Positions 38,113-48,526 of a DNA stretch of 64,000 nucleotides are shown piece after piece (the first letter of the stretch is position 1; each line of letters begins with the position of its first letter). The stretch lies in the NCBI RefSeq assembly GCF_900698845.1, contig NZ_LR217692.1, positions 62,001 to 126,000 on the forward strand, read 5' to 3'. A model generated the notes under the pieces. It saw nothing but the letters and a program-made list of their open reading frames with translations, had not been told where the DNA came from and did no database searches. The position numbers and the translations under genes were made by a program. This DNA comes from Buchnera aphidicola (Cinara cf. splendens/pseudotsugae 3390) (GTDB taxonomy: Bacteria > Pseudomonadota > Gammaproteobacteria > Enterobacterales > Enterobacteriaceae).

Positions 38113-38997
38113 TTACTCTTTATTTTGATTATATATATATTGTATAGCAATTTTTTTTATTTGTTTTCGTATATTTAAGATGTGTTCAGTTCGATCTGTT
38201 GTTGATAATATTTTTTTACAATCTAATAAATTAAAATAATGAATAGCATGTAACATTTGTTCATATGCTGGAATAGACAAAGGAATAGTGAGGTTTATTA
38301 GTCTATTTGCTTCTTGTATATGCAGTGTAAATAATTTTAATATCTGTTTTGTATCAGAAAATTCAAAATTATATGAAGAATTTTCTTGCTCTTGATGTAA
38401 AAATATATCTGAATATTTTGTTTTAGTTGTATTTCTACTAGTGTCCCATAAAATATCATAGATATTATTTATATTTTGTAAGTGCATAGAAATTCTTTCC
38501 AAACCATATGTAACTTCAATAGTTGGTTGGTTACAAGTAATACCACCCATTTGTTGAAAGTATGTTATTTGAGAAATTTCCATTCCGTTTAACCATACTT
38601 CCCATCCTAAACCAGAAGCTCCAAGTGTAGGATTTTCCCAATTATCTTCCATAAATCTAATATCGTTATTCTTGATATCCATTCCAATTTTTTTTAAAGA
38701 AGATAAATATAGTTTTTGAATATTATTTGGAGCAGGTTTCATAATTACTTGAAATTGAAAGTAATGTTGTAATCGATTAGGATGGTTTGTATATCGTCCA
38801 TCTAATGGTCTTCTGGAAGGTTGCAAGTAGGCTATTAAAGAAGATTTTTTTTTAAGAATACTAAAAAAAGTATGATGATGGAATGTAGCTGCTCCTATAG
38901 AGATATCTAACGGTTGTAGAATGATACAGTTATGTTTACGCCAAAATTTTTGTAGTGTATAAATTGTTTTATAAAACGTGTTGTGATGAATAGACAT
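38113..38997 (-). CDS. glyQ: glycyl-tRNA synthetase alpha chain
   Basis: Catalytic class II subunit. The 294 residues (E. coli 303) carry LQPSRRPLDGRYTNHPNRLQHYFQFQVIMKP, DIRFMEDNWENPTLGASGLGWEVWLNGMEI and the ATP-site TYGLERISM. glyQ and glyS form a two-gene minus-strand operon. Divergent from nfo across 286 bases. Confidence 0.97.
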   Translation of the reverse strand: MSIHHNTFYKTIYTLQKFWRKHNCIILQPLDISIGAATFHHHTFFSILKKKSSLIAYLQPSRRPLDGRYTNHPNRLQHYFQFQVIMKPAPNNIQKLYLSSLKKIGMDIKNNDIRFMEDNWENPTLGASGLGWEVWLNGMEISQITYFQQMGGITCNQPTIEVTYGLERISMHLQNINNIYDILWDTSRNTTKTKYSDIFLHQEQENSSYNFEFSDTKQILKLFTLHIQEANRLINLTIPLSIPAYEQMLHAIHYFNLLDCKKILSTTDRTEHILNIRKQIKKIAIQYIYNQNKE

Positions 38998-39213
38998 AAT
39001 TTTTCTTTTTTTAATAGTTTTAGAAATGTGGGTAATATATATTGTAATATTACTTTGATATAATTTTTACGTTATTTTGATTATAGTCTTACATACAAAT
39101 GTGATATTTATTGCATAAATATTAAAAAATTAATAATATTTTTTATCACTTATATAAGCAAAATACAAAAAACATTGTAAATATTTTATGATATTTGTAT
39201 ATTAATTATAATC

Positions 39214-39245
39214 AATCTAGTATTCTGATACTAGATTTATTTTTT
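39214..39245 (+). terminator. orphan terminator in the leader of nfo
   Basis: AATCTAGTAT (39214-39223) pairs perfectly with ATACTAGATT (39228-39237) around TCTG and is followed by a run of T, a textbook intrinsic terminator on the plus strand. It ends about 40 bases before the nfo ATG. No plus-strand gene lies upstream before pheT, so it must act on a transcript that starts in the glyQ-nfo interval. Confidence 0.6.
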
Positions 39246-39283
39246 ATAAGATATCAATTTTAAATAGGAATAATTAATTATAT

Positions 39284-40153
39284 ATGAAATATATAGGTGC
39301 ACATGTAAGTACTAAAGGGGGTTTAGAAAATTCTGTATTACGGGCGCATCAATTAGGAGCAACAGCTTTTTCTATTTTTGTATATAATCCATTGCGATGG
39401 ATAAATTCTCCGTTACAGAGAAATATTATATATAATTTTAGAGAATCTTGTAAAATATATCATTATTCTCCTTTGCAAATTTTGCCGCATAGTAGTTATT
39501 TAATTAATTTAGGTCATCCGCAAAAAGAACTGAATAAAAAATCATGTGAAACTTTTATTAAGGAAATTAAATGTTGTTATGAATTGGGTTTAATAATGAT
39601 TAATATTCATCCTGGTAGTCATTTATATCAGATTACAGAAAAAAAATGTTTAGAAAATATTTCTAATTCCATAAATTTTGTATTGAGTAAAACACGCAAA
39701 ATCATTGTTGTTTTAGAAAATACCGCTGGTCAAGGAAGTAATATTGGGTATTGTTTTGAGCATTTATCATTTATTATCAATAAAATTGAAGATAAATCTC
39801 GTATTGGTGTATGCTTGGATACTTGTCATTTATTTGCTGCAGGATATCGATTAAATAAAAAAAATGATTTTTTAGAAACATTTAAAAAATTTGACAGTTT
39901 AATTGGTTTTCAATATTTATCAGGAATTCATATTAATGATTCTAAAGGAAGTTTTAATAGTCGATTAGATCGTCATCATAATTTAGGATATGGAAAAATA
40001 AAAAAGAATGTTTTTTCATGGATCGTTCAAATTGTTGAATTCAAAAAAATTCCAATGATTTTGGAAACTAAAGATACAAGTATGTGGAAAAATGAAATTT
40101 GTTGGTTAAAAAAACAGTCTATGTTGAATTCTAGAAAAATTTTAAACGTATAA
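39284..40153 (+). CDS. nfo: endonuclease IV (AP endonuclease)
   Basis: Zinc-dependent AP endonuclease of base-excision repair. The 289 residues (E. coli 285) contain the full trinuclear zinc set: His in LPHSSYL and NIHPGSH, Glu in VVLENTAGQG, Asp and His in CLDTCHLFAAGY, His in GIHINDSK, Asp/His in LDRHHNLGYG, Glu in ILETKD. With Nth it gives a complete minimal route for oxidised pyrimidines. Confidence 0.97.
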   Translation: MKYIGAHVSTKGGLENSVLRAHQLGATAFSIFVYNPLRWINSPLQRNIIYNFRESCKIYHYSPLQILPHSSYLINLGHPQKELNKKSCETFIKEIKCCYELGLIMINIHPGSHLYQITEKKCLENISNSINFVLSKTRKIIVVLENTAGQGSNIGYCFEHLSFIINKIEDKSRIGVCLDTCHLFAAGYRLNKKNDFLETFKKFDSLIGFQYLSGIHINDSKGSFNSRLDRHHNLGYGKIKKNVFSWIVQIVEFKKIPMILETKDTSMWKNEICWLKKQSMLNSRKILNV

Positions 40154-40235
40154 GATATTATCTTATGTTATATTGATATTTAAGTAATGTGATTTATTAA
40201 TTAGATTTTTTTTATTATTAGTTGGAGTTGTTTAT

Positions 40236-40541
40236 ATGATAAAATTACATGCAATTTTCCGTGATAAACGAGGTACTAGTAATAGTCGCTATATACGCAA
40301 AATATATCGTCGTGTTCCAGGAGTAATATATGGTAAAAAAAAATTAAATCAAGAACTATGGATTTCTTTAGAACATGATGTAATTTTTAATTTGCAAAAA
40401 AATATTGAATTTTGTTCACAAAAAATTGTGATTATTTTAGAAGAGAAAAAATTTTTTGTTATTGTTAAAGATATTCAATATCATGCTTTCAAATCTATGT
40501 TATTACATATAGATTTTTTTTGTGTGGATATGGAAAAATAA
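40236..40541 (+). CDS. rplY: 50S ribosomal protein L25
   Basis: 5S rRNA-binding protein of the short, single-domain type. The 101 residues (E. coli 94) match at GTSNSRYIRK, PGVIYGKK, LEHDVIFNLQ and the C-terminal IQYHAFKSMLLHIDF. GGAG lies about nine bases before the ATG. A long hairpin follows at 40631. Confidence 0.93.
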   Translation: MIKLHAIFRDKRGTSNSRYIRKIYRRVPGVIYGKKKLNQELWISLEHDVIFNLQKNIEFCSQKIVIILEEKKFFVIVKDIQYHAFKSMLLHIDFFCVDMEK

Positions 40542-40630
40542 GATAATAATTTAATATTTTATATGTTTAATTTTTATAAAAAATAATTGTAGTACATAAT
40601 GTTTAATGATTTTTCTTTCTAATATTCTGT

Positions 40631-40708
40631 ATCGGCACGTTTTTTGTATTAATACAATTTATAGAATTGTTTTTGTATTAAATTTTTCGTGCCGATTATT
40701 TTTATTTT
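40631..40708 (+). terminator. long stem-loop after rplY, probable terminator
   Basis: ATCGGCACG (40631-40639) pairs perfectly with CGTGCCGAT (40688-40696), nine pairs, and the 48-base interior can form further helices (ACAATT/AATTGT around TATAG). T-rich sequence follows. It is by far the most GC-rich element in this gap and begins 90 bases after rplY. A structured small RNA is the alternative reading. Confidence 0.55.
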
Positions 40709-41649
40709 GATTTTGATTGTTTAAAGTTTAAATTATTTTTATCTATTAAATTTTTTTAACAATATAAAAATATTTTTTAGAAATTAAATTTTTATATTTT
40801 ATTTTAAATATATATATAATAATAGTTAAACATAAAAAAATTTTTAATTGTAATTAATATTTTTATGTAAATGTATTTATGTAAAGTAAATTAAAATTAT
40901 GTTTTAAATATTAATCTTTGAATGTACAGTGTATTTAATTTAATTTGATAATAGGAATATGTAAAAATATAATTCAAATGTTTATAATTTTAATAAAATA
41001 ATTTTTTAATAAATTAAAAAATTATTAATATTTTAATAATAAAACTATATATATTTACATTTTTTAAAATCAGATGAATTCGATTAAGAAAAATTTTTTA
41101 TTTAAATGATTAATTGTATTATATATACATGATTATATATCAAATAAATAATAGTTTGCTAATAGCAAAATATTCATCACAATAATTGTTTTTGCTGTTT
41201 TATTTAACTATTACAAATAATTTTAAAAAATAAAGTGATTTTAATATATAATACCTAATATTTCAGATATATGTAAATATAAATTAATTTAAAATTATTT
41301 TTAATAAAGACACTATTTCTAATATAGTATTTTCAATATATTATATTGATATATATATATGAATTTTGTTATTTTTTTAATAAATTTAAATTTTATCTAT
41401 AAATAAGATTATTTTAAGATAAGTATTTTACTACATAAAAATACAGTTTTATAAAATAATGTAATATAGGTGAATGTACATAAAAATATATATCAATGTT
41501 TAGTTGATATTTCAGAGATATATGATAAATATCATTATTAATAACGTAATTGGTTGACTTTTTTTACGCATCATCACTGTTAATTGTACTATACAAAAGT
41601 ATCTTATAAATAATGTTTTTCTTATGAATGATCTTATGTATTTAACAAT

Positions 41650-41681
41650 AATTAATTAATTAATTAATTAATTAATTAATT
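41650..41681. repeat. (AATT)8 tandem repeat
   Basis: Eight perfect copies of AATT span 32 bases and end 43 bases before the ksgA start. The repeat is self-complementary and can form a stem or slip during replication. Confidence 0.9.
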
Positions 41682-41724
41682 TTTAATTACATAGAGATGA
41701 TTAAAAATTCAACGTGGTAAATAT

Positions 41725-42543
41725 ATGAATAGAATTATGTATAAAAAACATATTCCGGTAAAAAGATTTGGTCAAAATTTTTTAAAAAATGATATTATTA
41801 TAAAAAAAATTATACAAAGTATGAATTTAAATAATTTTGATAATGTTATAGAAATTGGTCCTGGTTTAGGCGCGCTAACATTCCCTATATGTGAGATTAT
41901 AGATAAAATTACTGTACTTGAAATAGATGAAAATATAATATTTTTTTTGTTGTGTCATAAGTATAATAAAAAAATGAATATTATTTTAACTGATGTTATG
42001 AAGTTTGATTTTCGATATTTTTTTTCTTTGAAAAAAGATGTTTTTTACAGATTAGTAGGTAATTTGCCCTACAATATTTCCATTTGTTTTTTTTTAAAAA
42101 TGATTTTGTATAATTTACATATTTATGATATGCATTTTATGTTTCAAGAAGAAGTAGCGTATCGTCTATTAGCTAATCCTGGACATAAAAAGTATGGAAA
42201 ATTAAGTGTTATGGCTCAATTTTTTTATAGAATTACGCCCATTACTCCAGTAGATAAATTTGATTTTTTTCCTAAACCAAAAATAAATTCTATTTTTTTA
42301 CGATTTGTTCCATATAATCATAAATATGATGATTATAGCATAGAAAAGTATTTTTTTGCTTTAGAATTAATTACTCGCACTGCTTTTCAACATCGACGTA
42401 AATTATTAAAGAGTAATTTATCTAATATTTTTTCTGAAAAACTTTTATTAAAATTAAATATCCATTCATTTTTTCGCGCTGAAAATGTTTCAGTGTATCA
42501 GTATTCATTATTAGTAAAAAATTTTTTAAAATCATATACTTAA
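41725..42543 (+). CDS. ksgA: 16S rRNA dimethyladenosine transferase (A1518/A1519)
   Basis: KsgA/RsmA dimethylates two adjacent adenines near the 3' end of 16S rRNA. The 272 residues (E. coli 273) show KRFGQNFLKN, the SAM motif EIGPGLGALT, the acidic VLEID, the catalytic NLPYNIS, and FFPKPKINSIFLR. The usual neighbours apaG, apaH and folA are absent downstream; instead a 447-base gap separates it from convergent carB. Confidence 0.96.
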   Translation: MNRIMYKKHIPVKRFGQNFLKNDIIIKKIIQSMNLNNFDNVIEIGPGLGALTFPICEIIDKITVLEIDENIIFFLLCHKYNKKMNIILTDVMKFDFRYFFSLKKDVFYRLVGNLPYNISICFFLKMILYNLHIYDMHFMFQEEVAYRLLANPGHKKYGKLSVMAQFFYRITPITPVDKFDFFPKPKINSIFLRFVPYNHKYDDYSIEKYFFALELITRTAFQHRRKLLKSNLSNIFSEKLLLKLNIHSFFRAENVSVYQYSLLVKNFLKSYT

Positions 42544-42990
42544 TCATATTATTTTATACACAATAAATAAAATATTTTTTTAAGAAATAGCTTTTTTATG
42601 AAATTTCATGTTGTAAATATATGTAAATACTTTTATTGTAAGGATATTTATATGACTTTTTTATATTTTTATATTTATAACTATAAAATTTTATAATAGT
42701 GGATTATATTTTTGTAACAGTGGATTTTATTTGGTTATATAGTTATATTATTATGTAACTATATATCTATATAATTCTGTGGTTATATAATTATATAATG
42801 ATTTCATTTAGAATGTTTTATTTAAATAATATCAGTATTTTGTATTACATATTTTATTTTATATTAAAAAATAAAATATAATTATCAATTATTTTTTAGA
42901 TTTTAATATAAAACAATTCATATAATTTTTAATTATATTTACGTAAATAAAAATATTTATATAAATATTCAATAATAATTATTTTATTAA
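42544..42990. other. 447-base gene-free region between ksgA and carB
   Basis: Convergent interval where apaH and folA lie in other Buchnera as I recall them. It holds related short repeats (AGTGGATT twice near 42700, GGTTATATA twice near 42733 and 42780) and a ten-pair stem, 42736-42745 with 42756-42765. No coding remnant recognised. Confidence 0.45.
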
Positions 42991-45900
42991 TTAAAATTTA
43001 TTGTGATGTATGTCTTGTAAACATAGTATATTTTTTTTTCCAATATATTTTAGTGCAGAAACAGTAGCAAATGCTCCATTTAACGTAGAATCATAATGTA
43101 TTTTATATTTTAAAGCCATATTGCGTATTTTTCGTGTTTCTATATTTTTTTTGTTATCTACAGCAGTGTTTATAATGTATATATATTTTTTATTTTTTAT
43201 GAAATCCTGAATGTTTGGTCGTCCTTCGTAGATTTTGCTAACTAATTCTGCTTTAATTCCTGTAGATTTTAATTTTAAAAATGTCCCTCGTGTTGCTTCT
43301 ATATTAAATCTTAGTTTTCTTAATTGTATGGCAATATCTATAATAGAATTTTTATCTTTTTTTTGTACAGACAATAATACTATTCCTTTTGTCTTTAAGT
43401 GTATAGATATTCCTAACATAGCTTTATAGAATGCTAGTGCAAAGTTTTTTCCTAAGCCCATCACTTCTCCGGTAGATCGCATTTCTGGTCCTAACATAGG
43501 ATTGGTTTCTGGAAATTTATTAAATGGTAATACTACTTCTTTTACAGAATAATGTTTTGGTTTAATTCTTTTGATGTATTTCTGTTGTGATAAAGTGTTT
43601 CCACAAATTACACGCATCGCTATTTTGGCTAAAGGAATACCTAGAGCTTTTGAAATAAAAGGAATGGTTCGTGAAGCCCTTGGATTTACTTCTAAAATAA
43701 ATATTTTTTTATTTTTAACGGCAAATTGAATATTGATTAATCCAAGCACTCTTAATTCAATAGCTAAAATTTTTGTTTGTTTTTCTATTTCTTTTTCAGT
43801 TTGTTTATCTAGAGTATAAACAGGTAGAGCGCATGCTGAATCTCCAGAGTGTATTCCTGCTTGTTCTATATGTTCCATAATTCCTCCCACAAAAACTTTT
43901 TTTCTATCACAAATTGCATCTACATCTATTTCAGTGGCATTATCTAAATATTGATCTAATAAAATTGTTTGTTTTTTTGATTTTTTATCGCGATTTTGAA
44001 AATATTCAATGAGATGGCTATCACTATAGATTATTTCCATTTCTCGACCACCCAGAACATATGAAGGGCGAACAATAATTGGATATCCTATTTTATTAGA
44101 TTTTTTTAGTGCGTCTTGAATACTATTAGAAGTGTAATTTTTAGGTTGTTTTAATTGTAATCGATTGATAATTTTTTGAAATTTTTTTCTGTTTTCAGCA
44201 ATATCAATATATTTTGGTTGGGTTCCTAATATTTTTATTTTTTCTTTTTGAAGGTTTTTAGCTAATTTTAAGGGTGTTTGACCACCATATTGAATAACAA
44301 TACCCATAGGTTTTTCTATGCGTATAATTTCTAAAATTTCTTCCAATGCAATAGGTTCAAAATATAATCTATCAGAGATGTCATAATCAGTAGATACAGT
44401 TTCTGGATTACAATTGATCATAATTGTTTCATAATTATCTTTTTTTAGTATTTGAGATGCATGAACACAACAATAATCAAATTCAATTCCTTGACCGATT
44501 CGATTGGGTCCGCTACCTAATATAATTATTTTTTTTGGATTTTTTGTAGGTAGTGATTCACATTCATCTTCCCAAGTAGAATACATATATGCTGTTTCTG
44601 TAGAAAATTCAGCTGCGCAAGTGTCTATGCGTTTATATGTAGGATGGAGTTTTAATTCATATCTTTTTTGACGTACATCTTTTTCTTGTACATTTATTAA
44701 TTGAGAAATTCGTAAATCTGAAAAACCTTTAGATTTTAAATATTTTAGATTTATGTAATTTAAATCAGATAATTTTTTTTTTGCAGTATTTTTTTCTACT
44801 AAAATTAAATCTTGTATATTATTTAAAAACCAAGGATCTATATGTGTGAGCTGGTATATTTTTTTTATACTCCATTTTAAGCGAAAAGCTTCTCCTATAT
44901 ACCATAATCTTTCCGGACCAGTTTCTCGAAGTTCATGATATATTTTTTTTTTTAACAAAACAAGATTATTTATTTTATTTACTTTAATATTAATGTCAAA
45001 TCCTGTAGATCCAATTTCTAAACTTCTAATTGCTTTTTGTAATGATTCTTGGAATGTCCGACCAATGGCCATAACTTCTCCTATAGATTTCATTTGAGTA
45101 GTAAGTCTATCATTACATTCATGGAATTTTTTAAAATCAAATCTGGGTATTTTAGTTACAATATAGTCTATAGATGGTTCAAAAGCAGCTGGAGTGTTAT
45201 TTCCTGTAATATTATTTTTAAGTTCGTCCAAAGTATATCCTATGGATAGTTTCGTAGAAATTCGTGCTATAGGAAAACCAGTAGCTTTAGATGCTAGAGC
45301 TGATGATCGAGATACTCTAGGATTCATTTCAATAACTATCATTTTTCCGTTTTGTGGATTTACTGCAAATTGAACATTAGATCCTCCACTAGTTACTCCA
45401 ATTTTTTTTAATATCATAATTGCAGCATTACGCATATTTTGGTATTCTTTATCGCTTAATGTTTGAGCTGGAGCAACAGTTATAGAGTCTCCTGTATGTA
45501 TTCCCATAGGATCTATATTTTCAATAGTACATACAACAATAAAATTACCGGACATGTCTCTGATTACTTCTAGTTCATATTCTTTCCAACCTATTAATGA
45601 TTCATCAATTAACAATTCAGATATTGGAGATATCTCTAGACCAAGTAGACAGATATTTTTAAATTCTTCATAATTATATGCAATACCACCACCACTACCA
45701 CCCATAGTAAATGAAGGTCGAATGATACAAGGGAAACCAATAGATTCAATTACTTTATTTGCTTCTTCAAAATTATGTGCAATACCACATTTTGCTGTAT
45801 TTAAGTTAATAGCTTTCATAGATTTTTCAAAAGAAGATCTATTTTCTGCTTTTTGAATAGATTTAATAGTAACTCCGATTAATTCTACTTTATATTTTTT

Positions 45901-46224
45901 TAGTATCCCTTTTTTATGCAATTTTAAAACACAATTTAAAGCTGTTTGTCCTCCCATGGTAGGCAAAATGGCATCAGGTTTTTCTTTTTTTATAATTTCA
46001 GTAATGATCTTTACGTCAATGGGTTCAATATATGTTCTATCAGCCATATCAGGATCAGTCATAATAGTTGCTGGATTTGAGTTTATTAGTATGACCTTGT
46101 ATCCTTCTTCTTTTAGAGCTGCACAAGCTTGAACCCCGGAATAATCAAATTCACACGCTTGTCCAATGACAATAGGTCCTGAACCTATAATTAAAATAGA
46201 ATGTATATCGTTTCTTTTAGGCAT
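42991..46224 (-). CDS. carB: carbamoyl-phosphate synthase large chain
   Basis: Makes carbamoyl phosphate for arginine and pyrimidines from bicarbonate, ATP and ammonia passed from CarA. The 1077 residues (E. coli 1073) show the duplicated ATP-grasp architecture: [16 protein letters not shown] and later [16 protein letters not shown], with FTMGGSGGG / SYVLGGREM loops and two [18 protein letters not shown] / [18 protein letters not shown] metal sites. The C-terminal MGS-like allosteric domain is present but diverged. Start overlaps the carA stop by 8 bases. Confidence 0.97.
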   Translation of the reverse strand: MPKRNDIHSILIIGSGPIVIGQACEFDYSGVQACAALKEEGYKVILINSNPATIMTDPDMADRTYIEPIDVKIITEIIKKEKPDAILPTMGGQTALNCVLKLHKKGILKKYKVELIGVTIKSIQKAENRSSFEKSMKAINLNTAKCGIAHNFEEANKVIESIGFPCIIRPSFTMGGSGGGIAYNYEEFKNICLLGLEISPISELLIDESLIGWKEYELEVIRDMSGNFIVVCTIENIDPMGIHTGDSITVAPAQTLSDKEYQNMRNAAIMILKKIGVTSGGSNVQFAVNPQNGKMIVIEMNPRVSRSSALASKATGFPIARISTKLSIGYTLDELKNNITGNNTPAAFEPSIDYIVTKIPRFDFKKFHECNDRLTTQMKSIGEVMAIGRTFQESLQKAIRSLEIGSTGFDINIKVNKINNLVLLKKKIYHELRETGPERLWYIGEAFRLKWSIKKIYQLTHIDPWFLNNIQDLILVEKNTAKKKLSDLNYINLKYLKSKGFSDLRISQLINVQEKDVRQKRYELKLHPTYKRIDTCAAEFSTETAYMYSTWEDECESLPTKNPKKIIILGSGPNRIGQGIEFDYCCVHASQILKKDNYETIMINCNPETVSTDYDISDRLYFEPIALEEILEIIRIEKPMGIVIQYGGQTPLKLAKNLQKEKIKILGTQPKYIDIAENRKKFQKIINRLQLKQPKNYTSNSIQDALKKSNKIGYPIIVRPSYVLGGREMEIIYSDSHLIEYFQNRDKKSKKQTILLDQYLDNATEIDVDAICDRKKVFVGGIMEHIEQAGIHSGDSACALPVYTLDKQTEKEIEKQTKILAIELRVLGLINIQFAVKNKKIFILEVNPRASRTIPFISKALGIPLAKIAMRVICGNTLSQQKYIKRIKPKHYSVKEVVLPFNKFPETNPMLGPEMRSTGEVMGLGKNFALAFYKAMLGISIHLKTKGIVLLSVQKKDKNSIIDIAIQLRKLRFNIEATRGTFLKLKSTGIKAELVSKIYEGRPNIQDFIKNKKYIYIINTAVDNKKNIETRKIRNMALKYKIHYDSTLNGAFATVSALKYIGKKNILCLQDIHHNKF

Positions 46225-47344
46225 TTTTTAATTCCTGATTTTGCATGTTTTTAATGAATTTATCGAATAATATATGAGTGTCATGGGTACCCGGAGTAGA
46301 TTCAGGATGTCCTTGAAAACTAAAAGATGGATGATTTTTTACAGCGATACCTTGAATAGTATTGTCAAATAAAGATACATACGTAACAGTCACATTTTCT
46401 GGTATTGAGAATTTATCAACGGTGAAGTTATGATTTTGTGTGGTTATAAAAACTTTTTTAGTATATATATTTTGAATTGGATGATTAGATCCATGGTGCC
46501 CAAATTTCATTTTGGTAATTTTTGCTCCTAATGATAAAGCTAAGATTTGGTGTCCTAAACAAATTCCAAAAATAGGAATTGGTAAATTTAATAATTTTTT
46601 CGTGTCTTTAATAGCTTTAGTATATAATCTAGGGTCTCCTGGACCATTAGATAATAATATTCCTGATGGTTTTAAAGAAACTACTTTTTCTATAGAAGTA
46701 GTTGGAGATATTAGCGTGATTTTGCAGTTTTTTTCATGTAAAATGTTTAATATACTAGTTTTAACTCCAAAGTCATATACAGCAACATGAAATTTTTTTT
46801 TTTGATACATATCATTTATTGATTTCTCTGGTATCCATTCTTGAAGATTTTTTACTCCGATTGATATATTTTTTTTGTTTTTTTTTTCTTTTTTATAACG
46901 TAGGATGTTTATAATAGCTTTTTTTTTATTCATATACAGTTCTGATTGTATACATCCATACTGTGAACCATTTTTTCGTAAAATATGAGTAAGTTTTCTG
47001 GTATCAATGTTTGATATTGCAATAATTTTTTTTTTTTTTATATATTCTGATAAATCTTGTATACTACGAAAATTGCTACTTATTGACGATATTGACTTAG
47101 TTATAATACCTTTGGCAAAAATTTTTTTAGATTCTTCATCTTGTTCGTTAGTTCCAATATTACCAATGTGAGGATTAGTAAATGAAATTATTTGGCCGTA
47201 ATATGAGGGATCTGTTATGATTTCTTGATATCCAGTCATGGCAGTATTAAAAACTATTTCTCCAATTGTTTCACCTTCAATACCTTCAGAAATTCCGTAA
47301 AAAATAGTTCCATTTTCTAAAATCAAGTGTGCTAATTTTGTCAT
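46217..47344 (-). CDS. carA: carbamoyl-phosphate synthase small chain (glutaminase)
   Basis: Class I amidotransferase. The 375 residues (E. coli 382) show the N-terminal [25 protein letters not shown] block, the nucleophile in FGICLGHQ, and His-Glu in [10 protein letters not shown]. Upstream of carB in one operon. A run of 14 A on the coding strand (47026-47039) encodes [10 protein letters not shown] in frame. Confidence 0.96.
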   Translation of the reverse strand: MTKLAHLILENGTIFYGISEGIEGETIGEIVFNTAMTGYQEIITDPSYYGQIISFTNPHIGNIGTNEQDEESKKIFAKGIITKSISSISSNFRSIQDLSEYIKKKKIIAISNIDTRKLTHILRKNGSQYGCIQSELYMNKKKAIINILRYKKEKKNKKNISIGVKNLQEWIPEKSINDMYQKKKFHVAVYDFGVKTSILNILHEKNCKITLISPTTSIEKVVSLKPSGILLSNGPGDPRLYTKAIKDTKKLLNLPIPIFGICLGHQILALSLGAKITKMKFGHHGSNHPIQNIYTKKVFITTQNHNFTVDKFSIPENVTVTYVSLFDNTIQGIAVKNHPSFSFQGHPESTPGTHDTHILFDKFIKNMQNQELKNA

Positions 47345-47429
47345 AAAATTTTCCTGATATATATTTCACAGATATGTAAAAAATATTTGTTTATTAGTAA
47401 CTGATATTTTATATTTATACTGTATACTA

Positions 47430-48263
47430 TTATGAAATAAGAATACTTTTGATAACATTATTCATGCTATACAAACCTTTCTTTTTATTATGTATCCATC
47501 TAGCTGCTTGTATAGCTCCTTTTGCAAAAATAGAACGATGAGTAGCTGTATGTTTAACGGAAATTTTTTCATATTTATTTGCAAATAATACAGTATGTTT
47601 TCCGATTGTATTGCCTTCTCTGATAACTGAAAAACCAATTTTATTTTTCTTTCTTTTTCCTACATTTCCGTATCTTGAAAATATGGCTGATTCAGAAAAT
47701 TTCCAATTCATAGATTTAGAAATAATTTTTCCTAATTGTAACGCAGTTCCTGATGGGGCATCTATTTTATTTCTATGATGAGATTCTATTATTTCTATAT
47801 CAGTATTTTTGCCTAATATTTTAGATATATATTGTATTATTGTATGCATCATATTAATGCCAATACTAAAATTAGGTGAATATAATATTGGAATTATTTT
47901 AGATGCTTTTTTTATAGTTTTCATTTGCATGGAAGTAAATCCAGTAGTACCAATAATTATTTTTTTTTTATTTTTAATACAATATTCTATTATTTTTAGC
48001 GTTACATTTGGTTTACTAAAATCAATTATTGTATCAAATGGTAAAGCATGTTTATTTTTTTTTAGTTTTTTAAAAGTAGTAAAAAAAATTGTTTTATCTG
48101 AATACTTTTCTTTATTGTAACTAGCATGTGTACGTGTGTGTTTTTCTTTAATTAACGCGTAGATTAATTTAATATTTTTCTGCTTTACTGCTTCTTTGGT
48201 TAACATTTTTCCCATTTTACCTAATGCTCCAGATATAACTATACTAGTATTTATGTTTTTCAT
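47430..48263 (-). CDS. dapB: 4-hydroxy-tetrahydrodipicolinate reductase
   Basis: Second lysine-specific enzyme, acting on the DapA product with NAD(P)H. The 277 residues (E. coli 273) show the nucleotide-binding GALGKMGKML, GTTGFT, catalytic ESHHRNKIDAPSGTAL, and the C-terminal FAKGAIQAARWI. It lies upstream of carA on the same strand across 85 bases, as in E. coli. Confidence 0.96.
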   Translation of the reverse strand: MKNINTSIVISGALGKMGKMLTKEAVKQKNIKLIYALIKEKHTRTHASYNKEKYSDKTIFFTTFKKLKKNKHALPFDTIIDFSKPNVTLKIIEYCIKNKKKIIIGTTGFTSMQMKTIKKASKIIPILYSPNFSIGINMMHTIIQYISKILGKNTDIEIIESHHRNKIDAPSGTALQLGKIISKSMNWKFSESAIFSRYGNVGKRKKNKIGFSVIREGNTIGKHTVLFANKYEKISVKHTATHRSIFAKGAIQAARWIHNKKKGLYSMNNVIKSILIS

Positions 48264-48526
48264 TTTTATATCTTACCCTTATTAACGTAATGTATAATGA
48301 TTTTTAAAAAATATATTGTATGTATGCAAATAATTTTTTTAAAATCTTGTTTTTGTATAAAAAAAAGAATCTATATTTATTATTACATAACATTGTTGTT
48401 TGTATATAAATAAATATTCTTGGATACGATAAAAGCATGTAATATGAATGTATTTAAAATAGAATTTTATATTGAATAATTTCTGTAGATATATTTTTAA
48501 TATATATTTTTGTAGATTCATTTTTT
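48264..48526. other. dapB-ileS interval lacking lspA and ispH
   Basis: In E. coli and classical Buchnera lspA and ispH separate ileS from dapB. Here only 263 bases remain. A 60-codon open frame on the minus strand (48339-48521), 5 bases after ileS, is lysine/tyrosine-rich and has no convincing homology. Confidence 0.45.

Larger units (their letters stand above)
40542..41724. other. 1.2-kb gene-free region between rplY and ksgA
   Basis: The longest gene-free stretch. In E. coli, surA, pdxA and others precede ksgA, and other Buchnera keep surA near here. Every frame is broken by frequent stops and I find no alignable remnant. Contents: the long hairpin at 40631-40696, an exact eight-copy AATT tandem at 41650-41681, a small TTTGC-TAATA-GCAAA stem near 41155, and a TTGACT near 41553 without a clear -10. 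Confidence 0.5.

Noticed and set aside
40700-41640. Search for tRNA, CRISPR or mobile element in the largest gap
   Set aside because: No cloverleaf, no regularly spaced repeats and no transposase frame; only low-complexity A/T sequence.
48339-48521. 60-codon open frame just after ileS, in the place of lspA
   Set aside because: Only a vague resemblance in spacing of hydrophobic and tyrosine residues to LspA; no catalytic aspartate motifs and no ribosome site. Too weak to call a gene or pseudogene.
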